Positions 36,134-43,325 of a stretch of DNA of 64,000 nucleotides are shown piece by piece (the stretch's first letter is position 1; every line of letters starts with the position of its first letter). The notes beneath the pieces were generated by a model. That model was given only the letters and a program-made list of their open reading frames with translations, did no database searches and was not told the origin of the DNA. Position numbers and translations under genes: made by a program. The stretch comes from Bacteroidales bacterium (GTDB lineage: Bacteria > Bacteroidota > Bacteroidia > Bacteroidales > GCA-2748055), in contig JAGLOO010000012.1 in NCBI GenBank assembly GCA_023138875.1, positions 62,001 to 126,000 of the forward strand, in the 5' to 3' direction.

Positions 36134-36264
36134 CTGTTTTTTCTTTAAAATTAGTATTCTCTCAATGCTTATTTATTATGAACTAATAAATAGCTGCTTT
36201 ATTATTAACCAATGAACAAACTGTTTGGTTGCCCGGTCTATAATTTAGTAGATATTTGTAACAG

Positions 36265-37041
36265 ATGACTGAAAACAAAACAATTCCAATGAACACCCCG
36301 GCTGCATTACTTTTTCTGTCCGTACTATTACTGGGGACCAATGGTTTTTCCCAGGAGAATTCTACTATTGATAATCAGCATCCGGCATTCACGGAAAGAG
36401 AGGCCGAACGGGAGAGTATGGTTGAAAATGGTATAGAGAATTATCCCTATCAACCGGTTCGCAATCCCCTTGTATTGAAAGCCATGCGGCGTGTGCCCAG
36501 ACATATTTTTGTGCCTGAAGCTTACCAACGGGAAGCCTACCGGAACAGTCCGTTATTAATAGGACATAACCAGACCATTTCCCAGCCCTTTATTGTAGCC
36601 CATATGACAGAAATGCTGGAACTCCGGCCGAATCACCGTGTCCTGGAAATTGGCACAGGCAGCGGCTACCAGGCTGCAGTGCTGGGTGAATTATGTAACG
36701 AGGTCTTTACCATGGAGATCATTCCGCCACTGGGCCGACAGGCTGAATCGCTCTTAAATGAACTGGGATATACCAATATCCTTGTGAAAATAGGAAATGG
36801 GTATGAAGGCTGGCCGGAATTTGCACCTTTCGACAGGATTATTGTAACATGTGCCCCCGATGATATTCCCCAGGCACTTCTCGATCAGCTATCTAACGGC
36901 GGACGCATTGTGATACCCGTGGGAAAGCCGTATCAGACTCAATACATGGTGGTTGTCGAGAAAGATATGAAGGGTCGTGTTTCCCGCAAAAGAAAGTACC
37001 CGGTCCGTTTTGTTCCCATGACAGGCAAAGCTTCACAGTAG
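36265..37041 (+). CDS. pcm: Exported protein-L-isoaspartate O-methyltransferase
   Basis: 258 residues. An N-terminal signal peptide (AALLFLSVLLLGTNGFSQ; start 36265, or Met at 36289) precedes a complete PCMT domain: VPRHIFVPEAYQREAYRNSPLLIGHNQTISQP, the SAM motif I VLEIGTGSGYQAAVL, post-I MEIIP, and PFDRIIVTCAPDDIPQALLDQL with GGRIVIPVG. The enzyme methylates L-isoaspartyl residues to start repair of aged proteins. Secretion places it in the periplasm, where SAM is not obviously available; this is seen in a subset of bacteria and is puzzling. Divergent from the S41 peptidase lipoprotein gene (131 bases between). Confidence 0.9.
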   Translation: MTENKTIPMNTPAALLFLSVLLLGTNGFSQENSTIDNQHPAFTEREAERESMVENGIENYPYQPVRNPLVLKAMRRVPRHIFVPEAYQREAYRNSPLLIGHNQTISQPFIVAHMTEMLELRPNHRVLEIGTGSGYQAAVLGELCNEVFTMEIIPPLGRQAESLLNELGYTNILVKIGNGYEGWPEFAPFDRIIVTCAPDDIPQALLDQLSNGGRIVIPVGKPYQTQYMVVVEKDMKGRVSRKRKYPVRFVPMTGKASQ

Positions 37042-37115
37042 CCTTCGGGATTGTCTCAAATTATATTATTTTTAATACCGATTAGGTCTACCTGATCAGC
37101 ATAAAGCTCCACCAG

Positions 37116-37346
37116 ATGCCGGATTCAGCAACCCTGGAGATAACCGGAAATAAATGGAACCTGAACCAGTGGCTTCAGAGCAATGGTTATCCAAATGCGG
37201 TGACCACTGAAACCACGTACGGTTGGACGAATGATTATCCTGTACTATTGAAACCTGTTTCTGGGATCGAAGGAAAAGGGATCAAGGTGATATTCCTGGT
37301 CCAGAAGCTCCTGAAATCTTTCAAACGGAAGAAACACAGGTCATGA
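37116..37346 (+). CDS. Hypothetical 76-aa protein translationally coupled to LarA-like gene
   Basis: Unrecognised. ATG 37116; the stop TGA (37344-37346) overlaps the ATG of the next gene (ATGA), the usual sign of a real coupled reading frame. The N-terminal part is polar with many Trp/Thr/Asn residues (GNKWNLNQWLQSNGYPN, TTYGWTNDYP), and the C-terminus is strongly basic (LVQKLLKSFKRKKHRS). No signal peptide. It could be the surviving C-terminus of a longer protein, because an in-frame stop lies just upstream of 37116 and the frame before it reads as amino acids VYLISIKLHQ. The start and function are uncertain. Confidence 0.5.
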   Translation: MPDSATLEITGNKWNLNQWLQSNGYPNAVTTETTYGWTNDYPVLLKPVSGIEGKGIKVIFLVQKLLKSFKRKKHRS

Positions 37347-38707
37347 AGAACAGCATTGACATAAGGCAGCGTGCATGGTTTGGCGACGACCGGGTGACCA
37401 TTGATTTTCCTGAGGAATGGGACGTTCAAATATTCTCTCCACCTGAAATGGAGGCACTTCATGAGAGCGAGATCCGCAGAAAGATCGAATCTCCCATTGG
37501 CTTTGATAGCCTGGATATGCTGGTGCTACCAGGAAAAAAGGTACTGATTATTTGTGATGATATTTCACGGCCGACCCGGACTGATCTCATTCTCCCTGTA
37601 TTACTAGGAATTTTGGAGGAACGCGGGATTGCTGAAGAACAGATCTCCATCCTGGTGTCGTCCGGGACCCATGACCTGATGGATGAAGGAGAAATAGCCC
37701 TTAAACTGGGTAAAGAGATCGCTGATAAATACAATGTCTTCCTTCATCATTGCAAAAGGGGAAATGTATACATTGGCAGAACGTCAAGAGGAACACCGGT
37801 ATATGTGAACAGGCACCTGGAGCGTCATGACCTGGTTATTGGAGTGGGTGGAATAGTCCCCCACAATCCGGCTGGTTTTGGGGGCGGAGCTAAGCTGATA
37901 TTGGGTGTATGCGGGATCAGGACCATCCTGCATTTTCACCAGCGCCGTAAAGGCATCGGTACCGGAGGAGATATTGAGAATGAATTTCGCCTTGATGTTC
38001 TGGAAGCTGCACGAATGGCGGGATTGGAGTTCATTGTGAATACCCTGGTTAACAGGGATAGGGAAGTGACCGAGATTTTTTCGGGCGATGTGGACCAGGC
38101 TTTCCGTACCGGTGTTGATATGGCCAGGAAATATTACGGAGTACCCAACCCCGACTCCGGGAATTTCGACCTTGTGATCGCAGATGTCTATCCCTTTGAT
38201 GCATCTTTTGCTTTCACACGCAAAGGATGGTGGCCTGTAATGAATGTATCCCAGGAGTGCCATAAAATGATTATCTCCGCCATGCCAAAGGGAGTCGGAG
38301 GGCACCTTGTATTCCCGATTCCCAATGACAGGAAGATCAACAAGCTGGTTCGGTTGTATTTCGAATTGATCACCTTTGGGATCCGGCACTTCATGACAAA
38401 ATCGCTGGCATCCAGGATCCGTACGATGCTCAGAAAAATGGGATTTCAGAAGGGTAAACGATTGATTCACAGTAAAACTCCCGGAGCCGATAAAGTAAAG
38501 TCGTCCAGGTCAGAAGTGCCTGGGGGTGATGTGGTCTATTTCCATGGCGCTAAAAGAGAAGCAGCAAATGCCCTGCAACGGCTTCCTTACAGGCTTTTTA
38601 GTTCCCCCGGGGAATATTTGAAATATATTACAGAGGTGACCGGAAATAGACCGCTCCGGGTCGCATTTTACCGGTCATCCTCACTTACATTCCCGGAATA
38701 CAGGTAG
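37343..38707 (+). CDS. LarA-like nickel-pincer racemase family protein (DUF2088)
   Basis: 454 residues. LarA fold with the family's substrate/cofactor residues: CDDISRPTRTDLI (Asp/Arg of LarA DxTRxxP), LVSSGTHDLM (catalytic His region), IGVGGIVPHNPAGFGGGAKLILGVCG (the lysine that binds the pyridinium nickel-pincer cofactor, and the second catalytic His in PH) and HFHQRRKG. LarA racemises lactate; many family members act on other 2-hydroxyacids. The maturation genes larB, larC and larE are not in the window. The C-terminus (GDVVYFHGAK ... EYLKYITEV) continues past typical LarA. A lactate-type dehydrogenase and SlyD (nickel) occur elsewhere in the window. Confidence 0.82.
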   Translation: MKNSIDIRQRAWFGDDRVTIDFPEEWDVQIFSPPEMEALHESEIRRKIESPIGFDSLDMLVLPGKKVLIICDDISRPTRTDLILPVLLGILEERGIAEEQISILVSSGTHDLMDEGEIALKLGKEIADKYNVFLHHCKRGNVYIGRTSRGTPVYVNRHLERHDLVIGVGGIVPHNPAGFGGGAKLILGVCGIRTILHFHQRRKGIGTGGDIENEFRLDVLEAARMAGLEFIVNTLVNRDREVTEIFSGDVDQAFRTGVDMARKYYGVPNPDSGNFDLVIADVYPFDASFAFTRKGWWPVMNVSQECHKMIISAMPKGVGGHLVFPIPNDRKINKLVRLYFELITFGIRHFMTKSLASRIRTMLRKMGFQKGKRLIHSKTPGADKVKSSRSEVPGGDVVYFHGAKREAANALQRLPYRLFSSPGEYLKYITEVTGNRPLRVAFYRSSSLTFPEYR

Positions 38708-38799
38708 CCTAATAAAAATGTTGCTTGTGAATTCTTTAGTTCTTCTATTCATAACAGATGAGCCTCGGAAATGAGGGGTGAGAAAAGTGTCAAACTATA

Positions 38800-38832
38800 T
38801 TTGACTTTGTTGGTTTTAGTTTCGTAACTTGC
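38800..38832 (+). promoter_or_regulatory. Candidate promoter: TTTG and TAACTTGC with 21-base spacer
   Basis: TTTG at 38800-38803 and TAACTTGC (close to TAnnTTTG) at 38825-38832 give a plausible Bacteroidota promoter 28 bases before the ATG of the tiny secreted ORF at 38860. TATATTTG at 38796-38803 is an alternative -7 box. Confidence 0.45.
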
Positions 38833-38859
38833 AAGTAACCAACGCTATTATCACAAGGA

Positions 38860-39018
38860 ATGAAGAAGTTCTGCATACTTCTACTGCTTACCTTGACCTC
38901 ATCCAGTCTGTTCGATCAATTGGACAGTGATATGGTTCTTGATTCTATCGTGTCCTTTAATTGGGATTCAGAAAAAAATGACTGGCAGATCAATAAAACC
39001 AACCAAGATGAAACGTGA
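38860..39018 (+). CDS. Tiny predicted secreted peptide (52 aa), possible remnant
   Basis: Met-Lys-Lys start with a hydrophobic signal segment (FCILLLLTLTSS), then an acidic stretch (DQLDSDMVLDSIVSFNW) and DSEKNDWQINKTNQDET. The phrase DSI..FNWDSEKNDWQ resembles the short Trp-containing repeats of large secreted Bacteroidota proteins, so this may be the surviving start of such a protein. A promoter-like pair lies 28 bases upstream. It overlaps the next small gene by 11 bases in another frame. Function unknown. Confidence 0.4.
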   Translation: MKKFCILLLLTLTSSSLFDQLDSDMVLDSIVSFNWDSEKNDWQINKTNQDET

Positions 39019-39256
39019 ACAAAAACAGGACAATTTCCTAGAGCATGTCCGGCAACGGATTGATATTTCAGCTACTGGTAAGCTCACCATCAATGATGCA
39101 AATTTCATCCTGCTGGAAAAGATATCAGATCAGTTGGATCAACAGAATCAACTGCTTCGCCAGTTAGTTGAAAAAGAAAGTGCAGAACCAATGGTCACTG
39201 TGCCTAATCTACCGCAAGCAACAATTACAAAGAAAAAACGATGGCTATTCAGATGA
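39008..39256 (+). CDS. Small coiled-coil protein (82 aa), function unknown
   Basis: ATG 39008 is the most likely start; GTG at 38927 and ATG at 38978 are in frame but the sequence before 39008 is not conserved-looking. The middle is a predicted coiled coil (ANFILLEKISDQLDQQNQLLRQLVEKES). The C-terminus is proline/basic (ATITKKKRWLFR). No signal peptide or recognised domain. A good terminator follows 75 bases later, supporting an independent short transcript. Confidence 0.5.
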   Translation: MKREQKQDNFLEHVRQRIDISATGKLTINDANFILLEKISDQLDQQNQLLRQLVEKESAEPMVTVPNLPQATITKKKRWLFR

Positions 39257-39331
39257 TCCTTTCTTGTTTGTACGGAGCTTTGTAGGTGCTTCGTAACAGG
39301 GCTTTTTTGGATGCTCATATTTTGACTCCTG

Positions 39332-39366
39332 ACCCGGCCTCTCGTGAAGGGGCTAGGTTTTATTTT
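39332..39366 (+). terminator. Rho-independent terminator after small coiled-coil gene
   Basis: An 11-base stem ACCCGGCCTCT (39332-39342) / AGGGGCTAGGT (39348-39358), with one mismatch and two G-T pairs, loop CGTGA, followed by TTTATTTT. Bases 39257-39530 otherwise contain nothing I can call. Confidence 0.7.
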
Positions 39367-39530
39367 GAAATTTTCTCACTAAATTAGCTGATAATTGCCT
39401 TTTTAAGGCATCTACAAATGCCATATAAAAAAATATATATACATTTGAACAATCAGTGAATAACTATGAGAAAATCATGCAACCATTTTTCATATCTTTT
39501 GTTTTACTGATAATTCACCCCTAAGAAGCC

Positions 39531-40208
39531 ATGATGATACAGCTCTCAATCCCAGATATATTCGTTGGAGGATTTAAATCTTTGGTGTCAGCTGATGAAA
39601 AATTGTTGGATCAGTTGGAGGAGGCTATAATTAGCTACGAAGATTTATCAAAGCCTGACCTTCTGGCCACTCATTTCAATACGTTGGAACTATTAGCCAA
39701 AGATGTCTCCCATAGTATAAGTACTTCCATTATTGGTTTTTTTGGACTAATAGAATCAGGAATTGAGGAGAATGAGGCTGATTTGATTGAATCACTGATA
39801 TACACCCTACAGAATTTACTGATTGAAGAGGAAATAGAGGTTTCCGAAGACAAATGGCAATTGTTGAAGTCGTTCTTTCTTCGTATTTCTAAAGAATCGC
39901 AGTTGAGGATGAGGTCTAAAGCAGCGATTCTAAGCACGGAGTACAATAAGATTCTCCGGAGCACCCGAATCATCTCGGATATAAGACCCATATTCACTAT
40001 AGACAATCTTGATGCTGAATGTTCCTTTATTGTACATCAATTAAAGATCGATTGGTACGGAAAAGGAGATTCATTCAATTCTGAATATTTTGCATTGGAT
40101 TTAAAAGACCTATTGGAATTAAGGAACCATATTGATCGCGCTCTTTCAAAAGAGGAGAAGATTAAAGAGAAAATAGGCGGAATAATGAAAATTATTGATA
40201 TTACCTAA
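39531..40208 (+). CDS. Three-gene cassette protein A, unknown function (RPIF-motif protein)
   Basis: 225 residues, not a family I can name. First of three closely packed plus-strand genes. The N-terminal half is an acidic all-helical region (DEKLLDQLEEAIISYEDLSKPDLLATHFNTLELLAKDVS). The C-terminal half begins with a strand motif SDIRPIFTIDN and continues ECSFIVHQLKIDWYGKG...SEYFALDLKDLLELRNHIDRALSKEEKI. No signal peptide or membrane helix, so cytoplasmic. Protein B starts 2 bases after the stop. The region is AT-richer than its neighbours (sampled 60-base lines 39841, 39961 and 40441 have 22-24 G+C; line 34081 has 30), suggesting separate origin. Confidence 0.75.
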   Translation: MMIQLSIPDIFVGGFKSLVSADEKLLDQLEEAIISYEDLSKPDLLATHFNTLELLAKDVSHSISTSIIGFFGLIESGIEENEADLIESLIYTLQNLLIEEEIEVSEDKWQLLKSFFLRISKESQLRMRSKAAILSTEYNKILRSTRIISDIRPIFTIDNLDAECSFIVHQLKIDWYGKGDSFNSEYFALDLKDLLELRNHIDRALSKEEKIKEKIGGIMKIIDIT

Positions 40209-40210
40209 TC

Positions 40211-40786
40211 ATGGGTGACGCAATAACTATTAAAAGACCCAAAGCAGTTTACCGTGAAAGTAGAATGATTAACTGGCTTAAAGATACAAAAGCAGTAACC
40301 ACACCAGCTCAGTTTTGGATTACACGTGTTCCAAGTCATAGAGGCGCTTATGGGTATCAAATTACACAATTGAGTAGTCCTGTTATTGAAGTAGTTGAAG
40401 TAGATATCAGAATCACAGAAGTAATGAGGCATATTGAAAGTTCTTCAAAGATTTTACATTATGAGGAAGACTGGGATGATAATGGCTCCGCACCTATATC
40501 AAGGGAGGCGTTTGGAAACGCAACAGGATTTCTTCTAAAATTTGCTTCATGGGCCTATGAGTATCTAAAACGATCGATTCCTTTACCTATAATATCTCCG
40601 GGCCCTGACTCATCTGTTGAATTGTACTGGAAGAAAGGTAAGGTTGATTTGTTGATTAATTTTCCTGCGGATAACCTAAATATTGCTTCATTCTACGGGG
40701 ACGATCAGAGTGAAACGATTATTGAAGGGACCTTCCCCATAAATAAACCACAACCCGGTATATTTTTAACCCTATTGGATGGCTAA
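40211..40786 (+). CDS. Three-gene cassette protein B, unknown function (WDDNGSxPI motif)
   Basis: 191 residues. Unrecognised, but with a clear motif YEEDWDDNGSAPISREAFGNATGFLLKF (residues ~85-112); the W-D-x-x-G-x-x-P core followed by a helix recurs in small proteins of mobile regions. The C-terminal half has alternating strands (SIPLPIISPGPDSSVELYWKKGKVDLLINFPA ... ASFYGDDQSETIIEGTF), like a compact ligand-binding domain. Cytoplasmic. It begins 2 bases after protein A and its end overlaps protein C by 8 bases, so the three are one translational unit. Confidence 0.75.
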   Translation: MGDAITIKRPKAVYRESRMINWLKDTKAVTTPAQFWITRVPSHRGAYGYQITQLSSPVIEVVEVDIRITEVMRHIESSSKILHYEEDWDDNGSAPISREAFGNATGFLLKFASWAYEYLKRSIPLPIISPGPDSSVELYWKKGKVDLLINFPADNLNIASFYGDDQSETIIEGTFPINKPQPGIFLTLLDG

Positions 40787-41159
40787 GCAGCTATACGCCC
40801 CTGAAGATATACCAGACGAGGCTCAATTGTTTCTACGGGTTTCCCCAAAATTGGTGGAAGAAGATATTATCCTCCCAGATGCATACAGCGATCACCATGG
40901 AGCTATGTCAACTAATTGCGAGAAATACTCTACACCGGAAGATACTCGAAAAATGACAAAGCGGGGTGATCCAAAATCATATACTGTACTAAGTCTAAAT
41001 GCGGGCAAAATAAGGAGTATTGATGCCACACCTCAAGTCGTTGAACATACCCCAAGAAACCACAATCGGGCTCATACTGATGTTATTGGAAAAAAAACTG
41101 CCAGAGTCCGTATTCAATTCTCAAGAATAGCTGAAACTGTACTCAAAGGGGAACAGTAA
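40779..41159 (+). CDS. Three-gene cassette protein C, unknown function
   Basis: 126 residues. Unrecognised. N-terminal LFLRVSPKLVEEDIILPDAYSDHHGAMSTNCEKYS, middle KSYTVLSLNAGKIRSIDATPQVVEHTPRNHNRAHTDVIGKKTARVRIQFSRIA. The pattern (RV.P near the start, AGKIRSID, N..HAHTDVxGKK) looks like a single small alpha/beta domain with conserved His/Asn that might be catalytic or binding residues (inference only). It overlaps protein B by 8 bases. The next feature downstream is the terminator of tRNA-Lys on the other strand, 150 bases away. Confidence 0.72.
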   Translation: MAKQLYAPEDIPDEAQLFLRVSPKLVEEDIILPDAYSDHHGAMSTNCEKYSTPEDTRKMTKRGDPKSYTVLSLNAGKIRSIDATPQVVEHTPRNHNRAHTDVIGKKTARVRIQFSRIAETVLKGEQ

Positions 41160-41299
41160 CCAAGTTTTAATCGTATCTTATTTGTACCCTGAATTCTCAA
41201 TTGCCTGATTATTAGTTCAAGTTAATTTCTGTATCAAATTGAAAAGGTTACAAAATCATTACACTGTATGCTAGCACTGTCATATATTTGGGGAAATAG

Positions 41300-41349
41300 A
41301 AAAGAAAAATCCCTTGTAAGTTGTTATAAATTAACTCGTTACAAGGGAT
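41300..41349 (-). terminator. Rho-independent terminator of tRNA-Lys
   Basis: On the minus strand, ATCCCTTGTAA (41339-41349) pairs with TTACAAGGGAT (41309-41319), an 11-bp perfect stem, followed by TTTTTCTTTTC. It starts 7 bases after the tRNA 3' end. Confidence 0.85.
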
Positions 41350-41355
41350 ACAAAG

Positions 41356-41428
41356 TGATTCAGCTGAGGCTCGAACTCAGGACCCCCTCCTTAAAAGGGA
41401 GGTGCTCTACCAGCTGAGCTACTGAATC
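41356..41428 (-). tRNA. tRNA-Lys (UUU)
   Basis: 73 bases read on the minus strand. Acceptor GATTCAG pairs with CTGAATC, discriminator A; D-arm GCTC...GAGC; anticodon stem CCTCC/GGAGG with loop CTTTTAA giving anticodon UUU; T-arm CTGAG-TTCGAGC-CTCAG. CCA is not encoded. A consensus promoter lies upstream and a strong terminator downstream, so it is a single-gene transcript. Confidence 0.97.
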
Positions 41429-41457
41429 ATCCTTTTTATTGCTCGTAAAAGCGGTTG

Positions 41458-41488
41458 CAAATATAGGAACAAAATATTTTTTTACAAA
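41458..41488 (-). promoter_or_regulatory. Consensus promoter of tRNA-Lys
   Basis: Minus strand: TTTG (41485-41488), 19-base spacer, TATATTTG (41458-41465), 29 bases before the tRNA. This is a perfect match to the Bacteroidota -33/-7 pattern and a useful reference promoter for the window. Confidence 0.8.
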
Positions 41489-41684
41489 CTGTTTTTTGCC
41501 TGAAATTCTCAAAAATAAACATGGTCTATTATTGCCTTGCAATCCAGACAGATAGAGCCCTTCTATATACTTTAACCGGGCACTAAATAATTTGTTCAAT
41601 GTTTTCTCTGTAATGAAATTCATGGTTGCTCGTCTTCGGTTTAGAAATCAGATTAAAATGGATATAAAACTAAATCGAGAAATC

Positions 41685-42176
41685 ATGAAAAGAATCGTAT
41701 TAATACTAGTAGCAGTCGCCCTTCCGGTTTTTTTAATGGCACAGAACAGTGCTGTTGATAATCTATTTGACAAGTACAAAGGTAAGGAAGGTGTTACCAC
41801 AGTGCAAATCAGCCCGGAATTATTTCAGATTGTCAAGGCCATGCAAATTGAAGAGATCGACGAACATGATATTCCCTTTGACAAGATAGCCAGTGTGAAG
41901 ATCCTCACTATTGAAGATGAGGATGGATGGGACGGAGTCAATTTCTACAAGGAGATACAAAAGGATTTGAATGTTAGCGACTTTGCAGAAGTTTTAACCG
42001 TGGATGACGGGGGTGAAACCGTACGCATATGGATGAAGGCTGACAATGCACTTGTGAGTGAGTTTTTATTGATTGTGGGTGGTGATGACAATGTTTTGAT
42101 CTACATTACCGGTAATTTCAATCTGAATGACCTTGATGGCCTGGCTGAATCATTCGATCAGCATATTGATCTGTAG
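41685..42176 (+). CDS. DUF4252 domain protein (first copy)
   Basis: 163 residues from ATG 41685 (MKRIVLILVAVALPVFLMAQ is a signal peptide); the longer TTG frame from 41592 adds unlikely sequence. Family hallmarks: SAVDNLFDKYKGKEGVTTVQISPELF and VSEFLLIVGGDDNVLIYITGNF. DUF4252 proteins are exported, of unknown function and largely confined to Bacteroidota. It is 40 bases upstream of the ECF sigma factor gene; a second copy follows the anti-sigma-like gene, giving the order DUF4252 - sigma - membrane protein - DUF4252. A role as a sensor or target of this sigma system is inferred. Confidence 0.85.
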   Translation: MKRIVLILVAVALPVFLMAQNSAVDNLFDKYKGKEGVTTVQISPELFQIVKAMQIEEIDEHDIPFDKIASVKILTIEDEDGWDGVNFYKEIQKDLNVSDFAEVLTVDDGGETVRIWMKADNALVSEFLLIVGGDDNVLIYITGNFNLNDLDGLAESFDQHIDL

Positions 42177-42216
42177 ATTTCACTAACTTGTAAGTTCTTT
42201 AACCTGCTGAGCCTGC

Positions 42217-42732
42217 ATGAAGTCCTTAGAATTCAAACTGTTGGTGATGCCATTTAGCTCCCGGTTGTACAGGATGGCTTTCCGTCTGATGAACAACCGG
42301 GAGGAGGCTGAAGATATTGTCCAGGAAGTATATGTGAAGTTGTGGGAAATGAGGAATGAGCTGAACAATTATAACAGCATTGAGGCTCTTTCCATCAGGA
42401 TCACCCGGAATTTGTGCCTGGACCATCTGCGGCGAAGAAAAATTAATCAGAATGCCCTGAAAGCTGAGAAACTCAAAGAGGAAGGGTATTCAGTTACACC
42501 CGCTGAAAATCTTGAAAAGAAAGAGGAAGCGGAGATCATTCATACCCTCATCGCGGCGTTGCCGGAACCACAGCGGTCCCTGGTCCACCTGAGGCACCTG
42601 GAAGAAAAGGAATATGAGGAGATTGCAGAGATGGTAAATATGAATGTGAATGCCATTCGGGTAAGTATATCAAGGGCAAGAAAGCAGATGCGTGAAATGC
42701 TTGAAAAACAATATTCGTCATGGAAAGCATAG
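42217..42732 (+). CDS. ECF-type RNA polymerase sigma factor
   Basis: 171 residues. Sigma-70 region 2 (SSRLYRMAFRLMNNREEAEDIVQEVYVKLWEMR, LCLDHLRRRK) and region 4 (LPEPQRSLVHLRHLEEKEYEEIAEMVNMNVNAIRVSISRARKQMREML). Directs transcription of stress or envelope genes. The next gene overlaps its 3' end by 13 bases and encodes a membrane protein that is probably its anti-sigma factor. Confidence 0.92.
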   Translation: MKSLEFKLLVMPFSSRLYRMAFRLMNNREEAEDIVQEVYVKLWEMRNELNNYNSIEALSIRITRNLCLDHLRRRKINQNALKAEKLKEEGYSVTPAENLEKKEEAEIIHTLIAALPEPQRSLVHLRHLEEKEYEEIAEMVNMNVNAIRVSISRARKQMREMLEKQYSSWKA

Positions 42733-43301
42733 ATGAAATACGTAAGATTTTAGAGCGATTCTATGGGGGAGAAACCACCCTGGAAGAGGAGAAGATGCTG
42801 AAGGAGTATTTTTCCTCTACGTCAGTTCCGGAGGAGCTTATTCCCGACAGGGATCTTTTCCAGTCCTTCGGAACGGGGAGTGATTCCATTGTGGTGCCGG
42901 ATGACCTGAACCAGAAGATTATTGCCTCTATCGATCAGGTTGAACGAAAAGCTGTCCGAACCAGGAGAATCTCCATGTTTTCCCTTTCGGGCCTGGCAGC
43001 AGGCTTACTGGTAATGATCGCAGTATATCTTTTTTATATCAGGGATGATAAACCAGCCCAGCTGACAGTGAATCATTGGACCGATACTTATGAAGATCCG
43101 CTGGATGCCTATGAGGAGGCCAAACGAACCATGGCTTATGTTTCTGCCAAACTGAATAACGGCACCAGTGAACTCAAACATGTTAAACAGGTCAGTAAAT
43201 CTGCTGAGTCGATAAAATCACTCTCAAAGATCAATAAGGGAAGCAAGGAATTAAGTCTGCTTGGTCAGCTTCAGCGGGTCAGGGATATAGACATGCAATA
43301 A
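42720..43301 (+). CDS. Putative anti-sigma factor, single-pass membrane protein
   Basis: 193 residues. The N-terminal cytoplasmic part has the zinc-free anti-sigma-like start IDEIRKILERFYGGETTLEEEKMLKEYF common in Bacteroidota anti-sigma proteins. It is followed by a transmembrane helix near 90-110 (MFSLSGLAAGLLVMIAVYLFY) and a periplasmic charged tail. No HxxxCxxC zinc motif. Overlap with the sigma gene supports pairing. What releases the sigma factor is not visible; the DUF4252 proteins on either side are candidates. Confidence 0.78.
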   Translation: MESIDEIRKILERFYGGETTLEEEKMLKEYFSSTSVPEELIPDRDLFQSFGTGSDSIVVPDDLNQKIIASIDQVERKAVRTRRISMFSLSGLAAGLLVMIAVYLFYIRDDKPAQLTVNHWTDTYEDPLDAYEEAKRTMAYVSAKLNNGTSELKHVKQVSKSAESIKSLSKINKGSKELSLLGQLQRVRDIDMQ

Positions 43302-43325
43302 TATAAACGAAATAAAAAATATATC

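Noticed and set aside
37784-38470. 228-aa minus-strand frame inside the LarA-like gene
   Set aside because: Shadow of a gene with clear family motifs; no independent support.
39257-41355. Integrated element with att sites at tRNA-Lys
   Set aside because: No copy of the tRNA 3' end (TTCGAGCCTCAGCTGAATC) was found to the left, and no integrase gene is present.
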